Program-made: the position numbers and the translations under genes
In this document: positions 39,591-48,045 of the stretch, one piece after another
Position numbering within the stretch: position 1 is the first letter of the stretch
How the letters are laid out: each line of letters begins with the position of its first letter
The notes under the pieces: model-generated
Seen by the model: only the letters and a program-made list of their open reading frames with translations
What the model was told of the DNA's origin: nothing
Databases searched by the model: none
Origin: Nocardioides sp. REDSEA-S33_B3
Lineage (GTDB): Bacteria > Actinomycetota > Actinomycetes > Propionibacteriales > Nocardioidaceae
Reading direction: 5' to 3'
DNA: 64,000 bases
NCBI GenBank assembly: GCA_001627335.1
Contig: LUPK01000038.1
Span: 1 to 64,000 of the forward strand

Positions 39591-41456
39591 GTGAGTGATA
39601 CAGCAGCACCCGGCAGCACCGACAACCCCGAGGGCTCCGGCAGCCCCGACGCGCCCGTCGAGCCCGCCACCTTCGCGGACCTCGGACTGTCCGAGCCCGT
39701 GCTGCGTGCGCTGTCCGACGTCGGCTACGAGTCGCCCTCGGCGATCCAGGCCGCGACCATCCCGACGCTGCTCTCCGGCCGCGACGTCGTCGGGCTCGCG
39801 CAGACCGGCACCGGCAAGACCGCGGCGTTCGCGCTGCCGATCCTCTCCAACCTCGACGTCTCCCAGAAGTCGCCGCAGGCGCTGGTCCTCGCGCCCACCC
39901 GCGAGCTCGCGCTGCAGGTCTGCGAGGCCTTCGAGCGCTACGCCGCGCACCTCAAGGGCGTGCACGTGCTGCCCGTCTACGGCGGCCAGGGCTACGGCGT
40001 GCAGCTCTCCGCGCTGCGCCGCGGCGTCCACGTGGTCGTCGGCACCCCGGGCCGGATCATGGACCACCTGGAGAAGGGCACCCTCGACCTCTCCGAGCTG
40101 CGCTTCATGGTGCTCGACGAGGCCGACGAGATGCTCAACATGGGCTTCGCAGAGGACGTCGAGACGATCCTGGCCGACACCCCCGAGACGAAGCAGGTCG
40201 CGCTGTTCTCCGCGACCATGCCGCCGCAGATCCGCCGGCTCTCCAAGTCCTACCTCTCCGACCCGGCCGAGATCACCGTCAAGAACAAGACGGCGACCGC
40301 CAGCAACATCACCCAGCGCTACCTGCTGGTGTCCTACCCGCAGAAGGTCGACGCCCTCACGCGCATCCTCGAGGTCGAGAACTTCGAGGGGATGATCGTC
40401 TTCGTCCGCACCAAGAGCGAGACCGAGCTGCTCGCCGAGAAGCTGCGGGCCCGGGGCTTCGCGGCCGCGGCCATCAACGGCGACGTACCCCAGAACGTGC
40501 GCGAGCGGACCGTCCAGCAGCTCAAGGACGCCAAGCTCGACATCCTCGTCGCCACCGACGTCGCCGCCCGCGGCCTCGACGTCGAGCGGATCAGCCACGT
40601 CGTCAACTACGACATCCCCACCGACACCGAGTCCTACGTCCACCGCATCGGCCGCACCGGCCGGGCCGGGCGCAGCGGTGACGCCATCTCCTTCGTCACC
40701 CCGCGCGAGCGCTACCTGCTGCGCCACATCGAGAAGGCCACCAAGCAGCCGCTCACGGAGATGTCGCTGCCCAGCGTCGAGGACGTCAACAGCACCCGGC
40801 TCACGCGCTTCGACGACCAGATCACCGAGGCGCTGCAGCAGACCGACCGGATCGAGGGCTTCCGCGACATCATCGCCCACTACGTCCGCAACCACGACGT
40901 GCCGGAGACCGACGTCGCCGCCGCGCTGGCCGTGGTCGCCCAGGGCGAGACGCCGCTGCTGCTCGACCCCAACGCCGACCAGGTGCGGATGCCCAAGTCC
41001 CGCCCCGGCGACCGCGACGACCGCGACCGCCCGGCGCGTCCGGCGCGCGAGCGGCACGGCGACACCCCGATGGCGATGTACCGCATCTCCGTCGGCAAGC
41101 GGCACAAGGTCGAGCCGCGCCAGATCGTCGGCGCCCTCGCCAACGAGGGCGGGCTGAACCGCAAGGACTTCGGCAAGATCCTCATCAAGCCCGACTTCTC
41201 CCTCGTCGAGCTCCCCGCGGACCTGCCTGCCGGCACCTTCGCCGCACTCGAGCAGACCCGGATCTCCGGCAAGCTGATCGAGCTCGCCCCCGACTCCGGC
41301 CCCCCGAGCCGGGGCGCCCGGTCCGGTCCGCGTGGTGGCCAGGGCGGCCCCCGCCGCGATGACCGGGGCGACCGGGGCGACCGGGGCGACCGGGGCGACC
41401 GGGGCGGCAGGTCCTGGGACGACAAGCCGCGCAAGAAGCCCCGCCACAAGGGCTGA
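39591..41456 (+). CDS. deaD: DEAD-box RNA helicase (DeaD/CsdA type)
   Basis: The 621-residue helicase has every core motif: Q-motif in FADLGLSEPVLRALSDVGYESPSAIQ, AQTGTGKT (I), PTRELA (Ia), TPGR, VLDEADEML (II), SAT (III), ATDVAARGLDV (V) and HRIGRTGRAGR (VI). Residues about 490-560 (MAMYRISVGKRHKVEPRQIVGALANEGGLNRKDFGKI) form the DbpA-type RNA-binding domain. The tail is Arg/Gly/Asp-rich with five DRG repeats encoded by a 9-bp tandem repeat (41361-41405). It unwinds rRNA or structured mRNA, classically in cold adaptation and ribosome assembly. Leaderless GTG start. Confidence 0.9.
   Translation: MSDTAAPGSTDNPEGSGSPDAPVEPATFADLGLSEPVLRALSDVGYESPSAIQAATIPTLLSGRDVVGLAQTGTGKTAAFALPILSNLDVSQKSPQALVLAPTRELALQVCEAFERYAAHLKGVHVLPVYGGQGYGVQLSALRRGVHVVVGTPGRIMDHLEKGTLDLSELRFMVLDEADEMLNMGFAEDVETILADTPETKQVALFSATMPPQIRRLSKSYLSDPAEITVKNKTATASNITQRYLLVSYPQKVDALTRILEVENFEGMIVFVRTKSETELLAEKLRARGFAAAAINGDVPQNVRERTVQQLKDAKLDILVATDVAARGLDVERISHVVNYDIPTDTESYVHRIGRTGRAGRSGDAISFVTPRERYLLRHIEKATKQPLTEMSLPSVEDVNSTRLTRFDDQITEALQQTDRIEGFRDIIAHYVRNHDVPETDVAAALAVVAQGETPLLLDPNADQVRMPKSRPGDRDDRDRPARPARERHGDTPMAMYRISVGKRHKVEPRQIVGALANEGGLNRKDFGKILIKPDFSLVELPADLPAGTFAALEQTRISGKLIELAPDSGPPSRGARSGPRGGQGGPRRDDRGDRGDRGDRGDRGGRSWDDKPRKKPRHKG
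41361..41405 (+). repeat. Five tandem 9-bp repeats (GACCGGGGC) coding for DRG
   Basis: Exact 9-bp units at 41361, 41370, 41379, 41388 and 41397 encode Asp-Arg-Gly five times in the helicase tail. In-frame copy-number change would lengthen or shorten the tail without a frameshift. Confidence 0.85.
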
Positions 41457-41463
41457 CCCGTCC

Positions 41464-41584
41464 GCCGAGAGGTCGCTCGCGCACGGCCGAGAGGTCGCTC
41501 GCGCACGGCCGAGAGGTCGCTCGCGCACGGGGGCCGCCACCGAGCGTGCATGAGTGACGTCTCGAGCGTGCGTGAGTGACGGCT
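41464..41584. repeat. 22-bp repeat array (3 direct units plus 2 inverted, diverged units)
   Basis: Three contiguous units GCCGAGAGGTCGCTCGCGCACG fill 41464-41529. After 11 bp, two 22-bp units CGAGCGTGCRTGAGTGACGKCT fill 41541-41584; their reverse complement matches the first unit at about 16 of 22 positions. The first unit type recurs three times at 56890-56955. There are no unique spacers, so this is not a CRISPR. Confidence 0.8.
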
Positions 41585-41622
41585 CGGCAGGTCGGTCGGT
41601 GGGCGGTGGCAGGATCGCGGCC

Positions 41623-43536
41623 ATGGTTTGCACTCGGGTCCCACAGCTGCTCTCCGTGCTGGCGTTGACGGGCGCGGTGCTGCTGGCGGGCTGCACCGAG
41701 GTCAAGGACGCCGTCGCGGGCCCGGACCCCGAGCCGACGGCCACGGCGTTCGTGGAGGCGCTGGCCGCCCAGGACCTGGCGGCGGCTCCGGTGGCCGACC
41801 CGCAGGCAGCCGAGGCCGAGCGGGCGCGGATCGTCGACGGCATGGGCGGGGTCACCCCGCAGGTGGGGCTGATCGACCTCGACGAGTCCGGTGACACCGC
41901 CACCGCGACCCTGCAGTGGCGCTGGCCGCTGGTCACCTCGGGGACCGCGGCCGACTGGACCTACGAGGCCCCGCTGCGGCTGGAGCGTGAGGGCGACGGC
42001 TGGGTCGCGGTGTGGGCGCCCTCGGTCGTCGAGCCGTCCCTGGTGAAGGGCGAGACGCTCGACCTCACCACGCTGACGCCGATGCGCGGGGACATCGTCG
42101 GGGCCCGTGGACTCGCGATCGTCACCCAGCGCCCGGTCAACCGGATCGGCATCGACAAGACGCTGGTCGGCCCGAGCCGCGCGCTCGCCGACGCCAGGAA
42201 GCTCGCGCAGGCCGTCGGCATCGACGCGGCCGGCTTCGTCAAGAGTGTGAAGGCCGCCGGCGACGCCGCCTTCGTCGAGGCGATCGTGCTGCGCGTCGAG
42301 GAGGTCTCCTCCCCGATGAGCATGGCCATCTCGCGCCTCAAGGGCGCGCGACGGATCGGCGCCGAGATCCCGCTCGCCCCCTCGCGCGGCTTCGCCGCGC
42401 CGATCCTCGGCTCCGTCGGCCAGGTCACCGCGGAGATGGTCGAGGAGGACCCCGACAGCTACCGCCCGGGAGACGTGGCGGGCCTCTCGGGCCTCCAGGC
42501 CAGGTACGACGACCAGCTGCGCGGCACCCCGGGCGCGAGCGTCGACGTGGTGCCCGCCGAGGGGTCGGGCGCCGAGGTGCGCGAGGTCTTCCGGGCCGAG
42601 CCCGAGAAGGGCTCGACGCTCAAGATCAGCCTCGACGTCGACCTGCAGGCCGAGGCCGAGGCGGTGCTGCGACGCACCGGACCTGCCAGTGCCCTGGTCG
42701 CGATCGACCCGGGCACCGGCGCCGTGCTCGCCGCGGCCAACGGGCCGGGCACCGGAGGCACCAACCTGGCGACGTACGGCCAGGCCGCGCCGGGCTCGAC
42801 CTTCAAGACCGTCTCCTCGCTCGCGCTGCTGCGCGCCGGGCTCGACCCGACCTCGGCCGTGCAGTGCCCGGCGACGACGGTGGTCGACGGCAAGACCTTC
42901 GGCAACTACTCCGACTACCCCTCCGGGGCCACCGGGCGGATCACCCTGCGTCAGGCCGTCGCCAACTCGTGCAACACCGCCTTCATCACCAGCCGGGGCA
43001 AGATCCGGGGCACCGGCCTGTACGACGCCGCCGCCTCCCTCGGCTTCGGCATCGACCACGACCTCGGCTTCCCGGCGTACTTCGGCCAGGTGCCGCAGCC
43101 GGAGACCGAGACCGAGGCCGCCGCCGACCTGATCGGCCAGGGCAGGGTGCTGGCCAGCCCGATGGTGATGGCCACGGTCGTGGCGTCGGTGCAGGCCGGC
43201 GAGACCGTCGTGCCGTGGCTGGTCAAGGACTACCGCGACGGCCCGCCGGAGGGTGCGAAGCCGCTGACCGGGGGCGAGGCGTCCGCGCTGCGCTCGATGC
43301 TGCGCGCCGTCGTCACCGACGGCAGCGGCCGCGGCCTGCTCGACGTGCCGGGGCCCGAGCTGATCGCCAAGACCGGCACCGCGGAGTTCGAGAAGGACGG
43401 CAAGGTGCTCACCCACGCCTGGATGGTCGCCGCGGGGTCCGACCTGGCCGTGGCGGTCTACGTCGACGAGGGCGAGTCCGGCTCGCGGACCGCGGGTCCG
43501 CTGCTCGAGGCGTTCCTGCGCGCCGCGCGCCGCTGA
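41623..43536 (+). CDS. Lipoprotein penicillin-binding protein (transpeptidase with NTF2-like domain)
   Basis: The 637-residue protein has a lipobox LLAGC near 24 after a hydrophobic signal. An NTF2-like MecA_N domain (about 35-140) follows, then a dimerisation domain and the transpeptidase. Active-site motifs are STFK (Ser392, Lys395), SCN (449-451) and KTG (583-585). It resembles PbpA2/MecA-like class B PBPs and cross-links peptidoglycan outside the membrane. The SxN motif has Cys in the middle. ATG 41623 was taken because it starts the signal peptide. Single gene followed by a strong terminator. Confidence 0.87.
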   Translation: MVCTRVPQLLSVLALTGAVLLAGCTEVKDAVAGPDPEPTATAFVEALAAQDLAAAPVADPQAAEAERARIVDGMGGVTPQVGLIDLDESGDTATATLQWRWPLVTSGTAADWTYEAPLRLEREGDGWVAVWAPSVVEPSLVKGETLDLTTLTPMRGDIVGARGLAIVTQRPVNRIGIDKTLVGPSRALADARKLAQAVGIDAAGFVKSVKAAGDAAFVEAIVLRVEEVSSPMSMAISRLKGARRIGAEIPLAPSRGFAAPILGSVGQVTAEMVEEDPDSYRPGDVAGLSGLQARYDDQLRGTPGASVDVVPAEGSGAEVREVFRAEPEKGSTLKISLDVDLQAEAEAVLRRTGPASALVAIDPGTGAVLAAANGPGTGGTNLATYGQAAPGSTFKTVSSLALLRAGLDPTSAVQCPATTVVDGKTFGNYSDYPSGATGRITLRQAVANSCNTAFITSRGKIRGTGLYDAAASLGFGIDHDLGFPAYFGQVPQPETETEAAADLIGQGRVLASPMVMATVVASVQAGETVVPWLVKDYRDGPPEGAKPLTGGEASALRSMLRAVVTDGSGRGLLDVPGPELIAKTGTAEFEKDGKVLTHAWMVAAGSDLAVAVYVDEGESGSRTAGPLLEAFLRAARR

Positions 43537-43567
43537 GGCACAGGCCCGGGGACGTCCGCAGGAACAA

Positions 43568-43596
43568 CGAAGGGCCCGGGGTGCCCGGGCCCTTCG
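43568..43596 (+). terminator. Terminator after the penicillin-binding protein gene
   Basis: 13-bp perfect arms (43568-43580 and 43584-43596) around GTG, 31 nt after the stop. Confidence 0.85.
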
Positions 43597-43643
43597 CGGC
43601 GGCGTCTGGCGGAGGGACGTGGGGACGTGCCGCCGGACGTAGA

Positions 43644-43725
43644 TGAACCCCTCGCCGCATGGGGTCAGCAAGGGGTTCACAGCCGTCTTCTGAGTGCTCC
43701 CTCCGAAGTCGACAACACCTATAGT
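43644..43725 (+). promoter_or_regulatory. Inverted repeat and -10 (TATAGT) upstream of the aldehyde dehydrogenase
   Basis: TGAACCCCT (43644-43652) and AGGGGTTCA (43671-43679) are perfect 9-bp arms 18 nt apart. TATAGT at 43720-43725 is the best sigma-A-like -10 in the window and would give a leader of about 57 nt. The repeat lies about 40 bp before the -10 box and could bind an activator. Confidence 0.45.
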
Positions 43726-43788
43726 GCCACGCCCGGACACGCTGTGACGTGGATTGGTCCGAAGTCCCGGAAGTGCCAGGATTCGACC

Positions 43789-45264
43789 ATGACTGGTCCA
43801 GACGTCCACGCCCTGCTCGACCGCCTCCTGCCCGCCGAGCAGCGCCGCCTGTGGGTGGCCGGGGAGTGGCGCGACGCCGAGGGCGGCGACACCTTCGAGG
43901 TGGTCGACCCCGCCGACGGTCAGCTGCTGGCGCGGGTGGCCGACGGGTCGGTCACCGACGCGGTCGAGGCGCTCGACGCCGCGGTCGCCGCCCAGGCCGA
44001 CTGGGCCGCCACGGCCCCGCGCGAGCGCGGCGAGATCCTGCGCTCGGCGTTCGAGCTGATCGCCTCCCGCGCCGACGACCTGGCGATGCTGATGAGCCTG
44101 GAGATGGGCAAGGCCGTCGCCGAGGCCAAGGGGGAGGTCGCCTACGGCAACGAGTTCTTCCGGTGGTTCTCCGAGGAGGCGGTGCGCGTCCACGGCCGCT
44201 GGATGCAGGCCCCGGCCGGCGGCTCGCGGCTGCTGACGATCAAGAAGCCGGTCGGCCCGTGCTTCTTCGTCACCCCGTGGAACTTCCCGCTCGCGATGGG
44301 CACCCGCAAGATCGGCCCCGCGATCGCCGCCGGGTGCACGATGGTCGTCAAGCCCGCGCACCAGACCCCGCTGACGATGCTCGCGCTGGCCGGCCTGCTG
44401 ACCGAGGCCGGGCTCCCCGACGGGGTCCTCAACGTCGTACCCACCACGCGGGCCAAGGAGATGAGCGAGGCGCTGCAGGGCGACGACCGGCTGCGCAAGG
44501 TTTCCTTCACCGGCTCGACCGGGGTGGGCCGCACGTTGGTGCGCCAGTCCGCCGACCAGCTGCAGCGGGTGAGCATGGAGCTCGGTGGCAACGCGCCGTT
44601 CGTGGTCTTCGAGGACGCCGACGTCGACGCCGCCGTCGACGGGGCGATGACGGCGAAGATGCGCAACATGGGCGAGGCGTGCACGGCCGCCAACCGGTTC
44701 CTCGTGCACGCGAGCGTGGCCGAGGAGTTCGCCGAGAAGCTCGCCGCCCGGATGGGCGCGCTGACCGTCGGCCGCGGCCAGGACGAGGGTGTCGACGTGG
44801 GTCCGCTGATCGAGGAGAAGGCCGTCGAGTCGGTCTCGCAGCTGGTCACCGACGCGGTACACGACGGCGCCCGGCTGCTGACCGGCGGCACCGTCCCCGA
44901 CGGCCCCGGCTTCTTCTACCCCCCGACCGTCCTGCTCGGGGTGCCGGCCGACTCGGCCATCAACGCCGAGGAGATCTTCGGACCGGTCGCGCCGATCACG
45001 ACCTTCGAGACCGAGGACGAGGCGGTGGCCCGCGCCAACGACACCGAGTACGGCCTGGCCTCCTACGTCTACACCCGCGACCTGTCGCGCACGATCCGGA
45101 TGGCCGAGCGCCTGGAGTACGGCATGGTCGGCATCAACACCGGCCTGATCTCCAACCCCGCGGCGCCCTTCGGCGGCGTCAAGGCCTCCGGGTTCGGTCG
45201 CGAGGGGGGCTTCGAGGGCATCGAGGAGTACCTCGAGACGACGTACGTCGCCCTCCCGGTCTGA
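43789..45264 (+). CDS. NAD(P)-dependent aldehyde dehydrogenase (succinate-semialdehyde type)
   Basis: This 491-residue ALDH has PWNFPLAMGTRKIGPAIAAGC, FTGSTGVG (cofactor), catalytic Glu264 in MELGGNAPF, and nucleophile Cys298 in GEACTAANRF. KPAHQTPLTMLALAGLLTEAGLP (with Lys after VV) and the end APFGGVKASGFGREGGFEGIEEYLETTYVAL match the GabD/succinate-semialdehyde branch. It converts succinate semialdehyde or a similar aldehyde to the acid. GabT is absent here. ATG 43789 has CAGGAT upstream. Confidence 0.88.
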   Translation: MTGPDVHALLDRLLPAEQRRLWVAGEWRDAEGGDTFEVVDPADGQLLARVADGSVTDAVEALDAAVAAQADWAATAPRERGEILRSAFELIASRADDLAMLMSLEMGKAVAEAKGEVAYGNEFFRWFSEEAVRVHGRWMQAPAGGSRLLTIKKPVGPCFFVTPWNFPLAMGTRKIGPAIAAGCTMVVKPAHQTPLTMLALAGLLTEAGLPDGVLNVVPTTRAKEMSEALQGDDRLRKVSFTGSTGVGRTLVRQSADQLQRVSMELGGNAPFVVFEDADVDAAVDGAMTAKMRNMGEACTAANRFLVHASVAEEFAEKLAARMGALTVGRGQDEGVDVGPLIEEKAVESVSQLVTDAVHDGARLLTGGTVPDGPGFFYPPTVLLGVPADSAINAEEIFGPVAPITTFETEDEAVARANDTEYGLASYVYTRDLSRTIRMAERLEYGMVGINTGLISNPAAPFGGVKASGFGREGGFEGIEEYLETTYVALPV

Positions 45265-45269
45265 CGCGG

Positions 45270-46253
45270 GTGGAGCTCTTCGCCGGCACCCGCCAGACCT
45301 ACGCCGAGTTCGCGACCCAGGCCACGGACTCGCCCACGTTCGTGACGTGGACGCTCGGCGTCGTCGACGACCCCGAGGTGCTGGCCTGGCTCGACACGCT
45401 GCCGGCGCTCAAGCGGCAGCCCAACCTCGTCTTCGCGGCGGCGCGCTGGCACGGGCTCCCCGACGACGCGACGTACGCCGACCTGCGCGAGGTCCTGTTG
45501 GGCGACGACGGGTCCGTCCGCGCGACGGTGCTGTCCCGGGCGACCCAGACCAACGAGGCCGGCCGGCTCGCGACGCTGCTCCCCCTGCTGCGTCGGGTCG
45601 CGCTCGAGGACGGGCCTATCGCGCTGGTCGAGGTCGGCGCCAGCGGCGGGCTGACCCTCCACCCTGACCGGTGGTCCTACCGCTACCGCACCCCGGAGGG
45701 CGAGCTGCGGGTCGGCGACCCGGGAGCGCCGACGCTGGACTGCGTGGCCGAGGGTCCGGGCCCGTGGCCGGACGGTCTCCCGGAGGTCGCCTGGCGCGGC
45801 GGGATCGACCTGAACCCGCTCGACGTCACCGACCCGGACACCGCGCGCTGGCTGGAGGTGCTCGTCTGGCCCGAGCACGACGACCGCCGGGCACTCCTGC
45901 GGCGTGCCATCGAGGTGGCCCGGCAGGACCCACCGCACCTCGTGCGCGGCGACCTGCTCACCGACCTCGACCCGCTGCTGGACGAGGCCTCCGAGCACGG
46001 TCGGGTCGTGGTGCAGCACAGCGCGGTCATCGCCTACCTCGAGCGTGAGGACCGCGAGCGGTTCACCGACCAGATGCTCGCGCGCGTCGCCGAGGGTCGG
46101 TGCCGGTGGATCAGCAACGAGGGCTCCCGCGTGCTGCCCCGGGTCAGTGCGACCGGACCCGCGGCACCGGCGGACCGCTTCGTGCTGGCGCTCGACGGCC
46201 GCGCCGTCGCCTGGACTCACGGGCACGGGCGCTCGATCACCTGGTGCGCCTGA
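45270..46253 (+). CDS. DUF2332-family protein
   Basis: This 327-residue soluble protein has the DUF2332 landmarks QTNEAGRLATLLPLLRRVA, IALVEVGASGGLTLHPDRWSYRY, GGIDLNPLDVTD and VVVQHSAVIAYL. The VEVGASGG segment resembles a nucleotide- or SAM-binding loop, but no reaction is known. GTG 45270 follows the ALDH stop by 5 bp, so the two are probably co-transcribed. The 3' end overlaps a convergent gene by 17 bp. Confidence 0.8.
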   Translation: MELFAGTRQTYAEFATQATDSPTFVTWTLGVVDDPEVLAWLDTLPALKRQPNLVFAAARWHGLPDDATYADLREVLLGDDGSVRATVLSRATQTNEAGRLATLLPLLRRVALEDGPIALVEVGASGGLTLHPDRWSYRYRTPEGELRVGDPGAPTLDCVAEGPGPWPDGLPEVAWRGGIDLNPLDVTDPDTARWLEVLVWPEHDDRRALLRRAIEVARQDPPHLVRGDLLTDLDPLLDEASEHGRVVVQHSAVIAYLEREDRERFTDQMLARVAEGRCRWISNEGSRVLPRVSATGPAAPADRFVLALDGRAVAWTHGHGRSITWCA

Positions 46254-46836
46254 GCGGCCGATCAGCCTCGCGCCCCACCGCCCCGAGCAGTCGTACGCCG
46301 CTGGGCGCGCCGGGATCGCCGGCCACGGCAAGCGCCGGGGCGAACCGACCCTCCCCGACCAGGGCGCGTGCCACAGGGAGCAGGTCGACGGCGAGCGCCG
46401 GGGGGACGGGGTGGTCGAGGTCCAGGGCCCGTGCCACGTCCCACCCGTGGACGGTGATCTCCAGTGCGGCGGTGAGCACCAGCAGCCCGGGGTCCATGAC
46501 GACACCGGCCCCACGCCCGGCCCTGCCAAGGGTGACGGGTCGCGGCGGCGCGTCGGTCCAGGCACCGAGCAGGGCGCAGGCCTTGGTGCACAGGGAGTCG
46601 GTGCCACCGGGCCGCGGGGCCCCACCGGGGCCGGTCGGGGGTGCGACCGTGCCGCCCGCGGCCTCGAGGAACGCGTCGAGGGCGTCGTCCATGTGGGCGA
46701 GCAGCGCGGCGAGGTCCCACCGGTCGCACGGGGTCGGCCGGGTCAGGTCGGTCGGCCCGACCCGTGCCAGGGCGGTGCGGGTGTAGCCCAGGGAACGCTC
46801 GAGCAGCTCGACGCCCGCGTCGAGCCGGGAGGACAC
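46237..46836 (-). CDS. TIGR03086-family metal-binding protein (DinB/maleylpyruvate isomerase fold)
   Basis: This 199-residue protein is an all-helical DinB-like bundle with TPCDRWDLAALLAHMDDALDAF (His metal ligand) and ALEITVHGWDVARAL (second His). Such proteins are often thiol (mycothiol)-dependent enzymes in actinobacteria. GTG 46836 was chosen because a family-like N-terminus (LDAGVELLERSLGYTRTALARV) follows. It lies 7 bp downstream of the sigma factor gene and is probably co-expressed. Confidence 0.78.
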   Translation of the reverse strand: MSSRLDAGVELLERSLGYTRTALARVGPTDLTRPTPCDRWDLAALLAHMDDALDAFLEAAGGTVAPPTGPGGAPRPGGTDSLCTKACALLGAWTDAPPRPVTLGRAGRGAGVVMDPGLLVLTAALEITVHGWDVARALDLDHPVPPALAVDLLPVARALVGEGRFAPALAVAGDPGAPSGVRLLGAVGREADRPLRRTR

Positions 46837-46843
46837 GGCGGTC

Positions 46844-47854
46844 TCAGGCCGGTGGGGCTGCGGACGCGGCGACGCCCGCGGGGCGGTCGGGCCGGTAGTC
46901 CGCGGGCAGGCTCATGGGCAGCCCGAAGGTCTCGAAGAGCCGGGTGTCGAAGAACGCGTCGACCTGCGCGACCTCGGGGTGGTCGGGGTCGCCGTCCCAC
47001 TGGAGCACCTGCAGCTGGAACGGCACGAACCCGCCCTCCGGCGTACGCATGTAGAGGCCGAAGGCGGGCTGGCCGTTGGCCCGCGTCTCGATCATCGGCA
47101 TGTCCTCGGACCCGCCCGGGCACTCGTTGCCGATGAGCCAGGCGATGTTGGCGCGGCCCTTGAACCAACTGGTGAACGGCGGCATCTCCCACACCGCCTC
47201 CGCGGTGAGCATCGAGACGATGGTGTCGACGTCCTTGCGCCAGAACGCCTCGGTGTAGCGCTCGAGAAGCTGTCGCTGCGCGGTCGTCAGCTCGTCGGCG
47301 ACGGTGTCCTCGGTCAGGGCGCGCGTCCTCATCTGCGCGTGCGCGCGCTGGAGGGCGGAGTTGACCGCCGCGACCGTCGTGTCGAGCGCCTCGGCGGCGC
47401 TCCAGCGCAGCACGTCGCGCAGGATCAGCACGGCGCGCTGCTTGGCCGGCAGGTGCTGCAGGGCGGCGACGAAGGCCAGCCGGATCGAGTCGCGCTCGGC
47501 CACGGTCACCGCGGCGTCGGGCACCGGCTCGAGCCAGGTGATCTCGTGGTCCTGCTCGAGGGCGTCGCCGGCCGGCTGGTCGGCGGTGCCGATGCCCGAG
47601 GGCAGCGGTCGGCGGGGACGACCCTCCAGGTTGGTCAGGCAGACGTTGGTGGCGATCCGGTAGAGCCACGTGCGCACCGAGCTGCGGCCCTGGAAGTCCG
47701 CGGAGGCCTTCCACGCACGCAGCAGCGTCTCCTGCACCAGGTCCTCGGCCTCGTGCACCGACCCGCTCATCCGGTAGCAGTGCGCGAGCAGCTCGCGCTG
47801 GTAGCGCTCGGTGAGCCGCGGGAAGTCCGCCAGCTCGTCGTCGGTCGTCGTCAT
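46844..47854 (-). CDS. ECF sigma factor with C-terminal SnoaL-like domain (ECF41/SigJ type)
   Basis: The 336-residue protein has sigma region 2 (LLAHCYRMSGSVHEAEDLVQETLLRAWKA...RTWLYRIATNVCL), region 4 (LPAKQRAVLILRDVLRWSAAEALDTTVAAVNSALQRAHAQM) and a SnoaL/NTF2-like tail (about 205-325) containing LLERYTEAFWRKDVDTIVSML. In such sigma factors the tail acts as an inbuilt modulator in place of an anti-sigma. ATG 47854 has GGGAGG 8 nt upstream; ATG 47926 would add a low-complexity Gly/Ala leader. Co-transcribed with the TIGR03086 gene. Confidence 0.85.
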   Translation of the reverse strand: MTTTDDELADFPRLTERYQRELLAHCYRMSGSVHEAEDLVQETLLRAWKASADFQGRSSVRTWLYRIATNVCLTNLEGRPRRPLPSGIGTADQPAGDALEQDHEITWLEPVPDAAVTVAERDSIRLAFVAALQHLPAKQRAVLILRDVLRWSAAEALDTTVAAVNSALQRAHAQMRTRALTEDTVADELTTAQRQLLERYTEAFWRKDVDTIVSMLTAEAVWEMPPFTSWFKGRANIAWLIGNECPGGSEDMPMIETRANGQPAFGLYMRTPEGGFVPFQLQVLQWDGDPDHPEVAQVDAFFDTRLFETFGLPMSLPADYRPDRPAGVAASAAPPA

Positions 47855-48000
47855 CGTCGCGCCCTCCCGGGTCCGCACCGCCGTGCCCACGGCCGTCCCC
47901 GCCGCACCCGTGCCCACTGCACCCATGTCCTGCCTCCGCTCATCCTGCCCGCCCGCGGGCATATCGGACAGTGCAGACCTCCGACCGGCCCAGGACTCAT

Positions 48001-48034
48001 CGCCGAGCCGGCGTATCAATGCGCCGGCTCGGCG
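48001..48034 (-). terminator. Terminator after glpD
   Basis: 13-bp perfect arms (48001-48013 and 48022-48034) around an 8-nt loop, 12 nt after the glpD stop on the minus strand. Confidence 0.75.
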
Positions 48035-48045
48035 GGTGAGGTGGG

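Noticed and set aside
41464-41584. CRISPR array
   Set aside because: Repeat units are contiguous with no unique spacers, only 22 bp long, and no cas genes are present.
39360-41936. An 858-codon minus-strand frame opposite the helicase
   Set aside because: Its product is a low-complexity Gly/Val/Asp shadow typical of the antisense of high-GC genes; the helicase on the plus strand has every motif.
43620-43790. Riboswitch before the aldehyde dehydrogenase
   Set aside because: The palindrome lies upstream of the likely -10 at 43720, so it is probably not in the mRNA.
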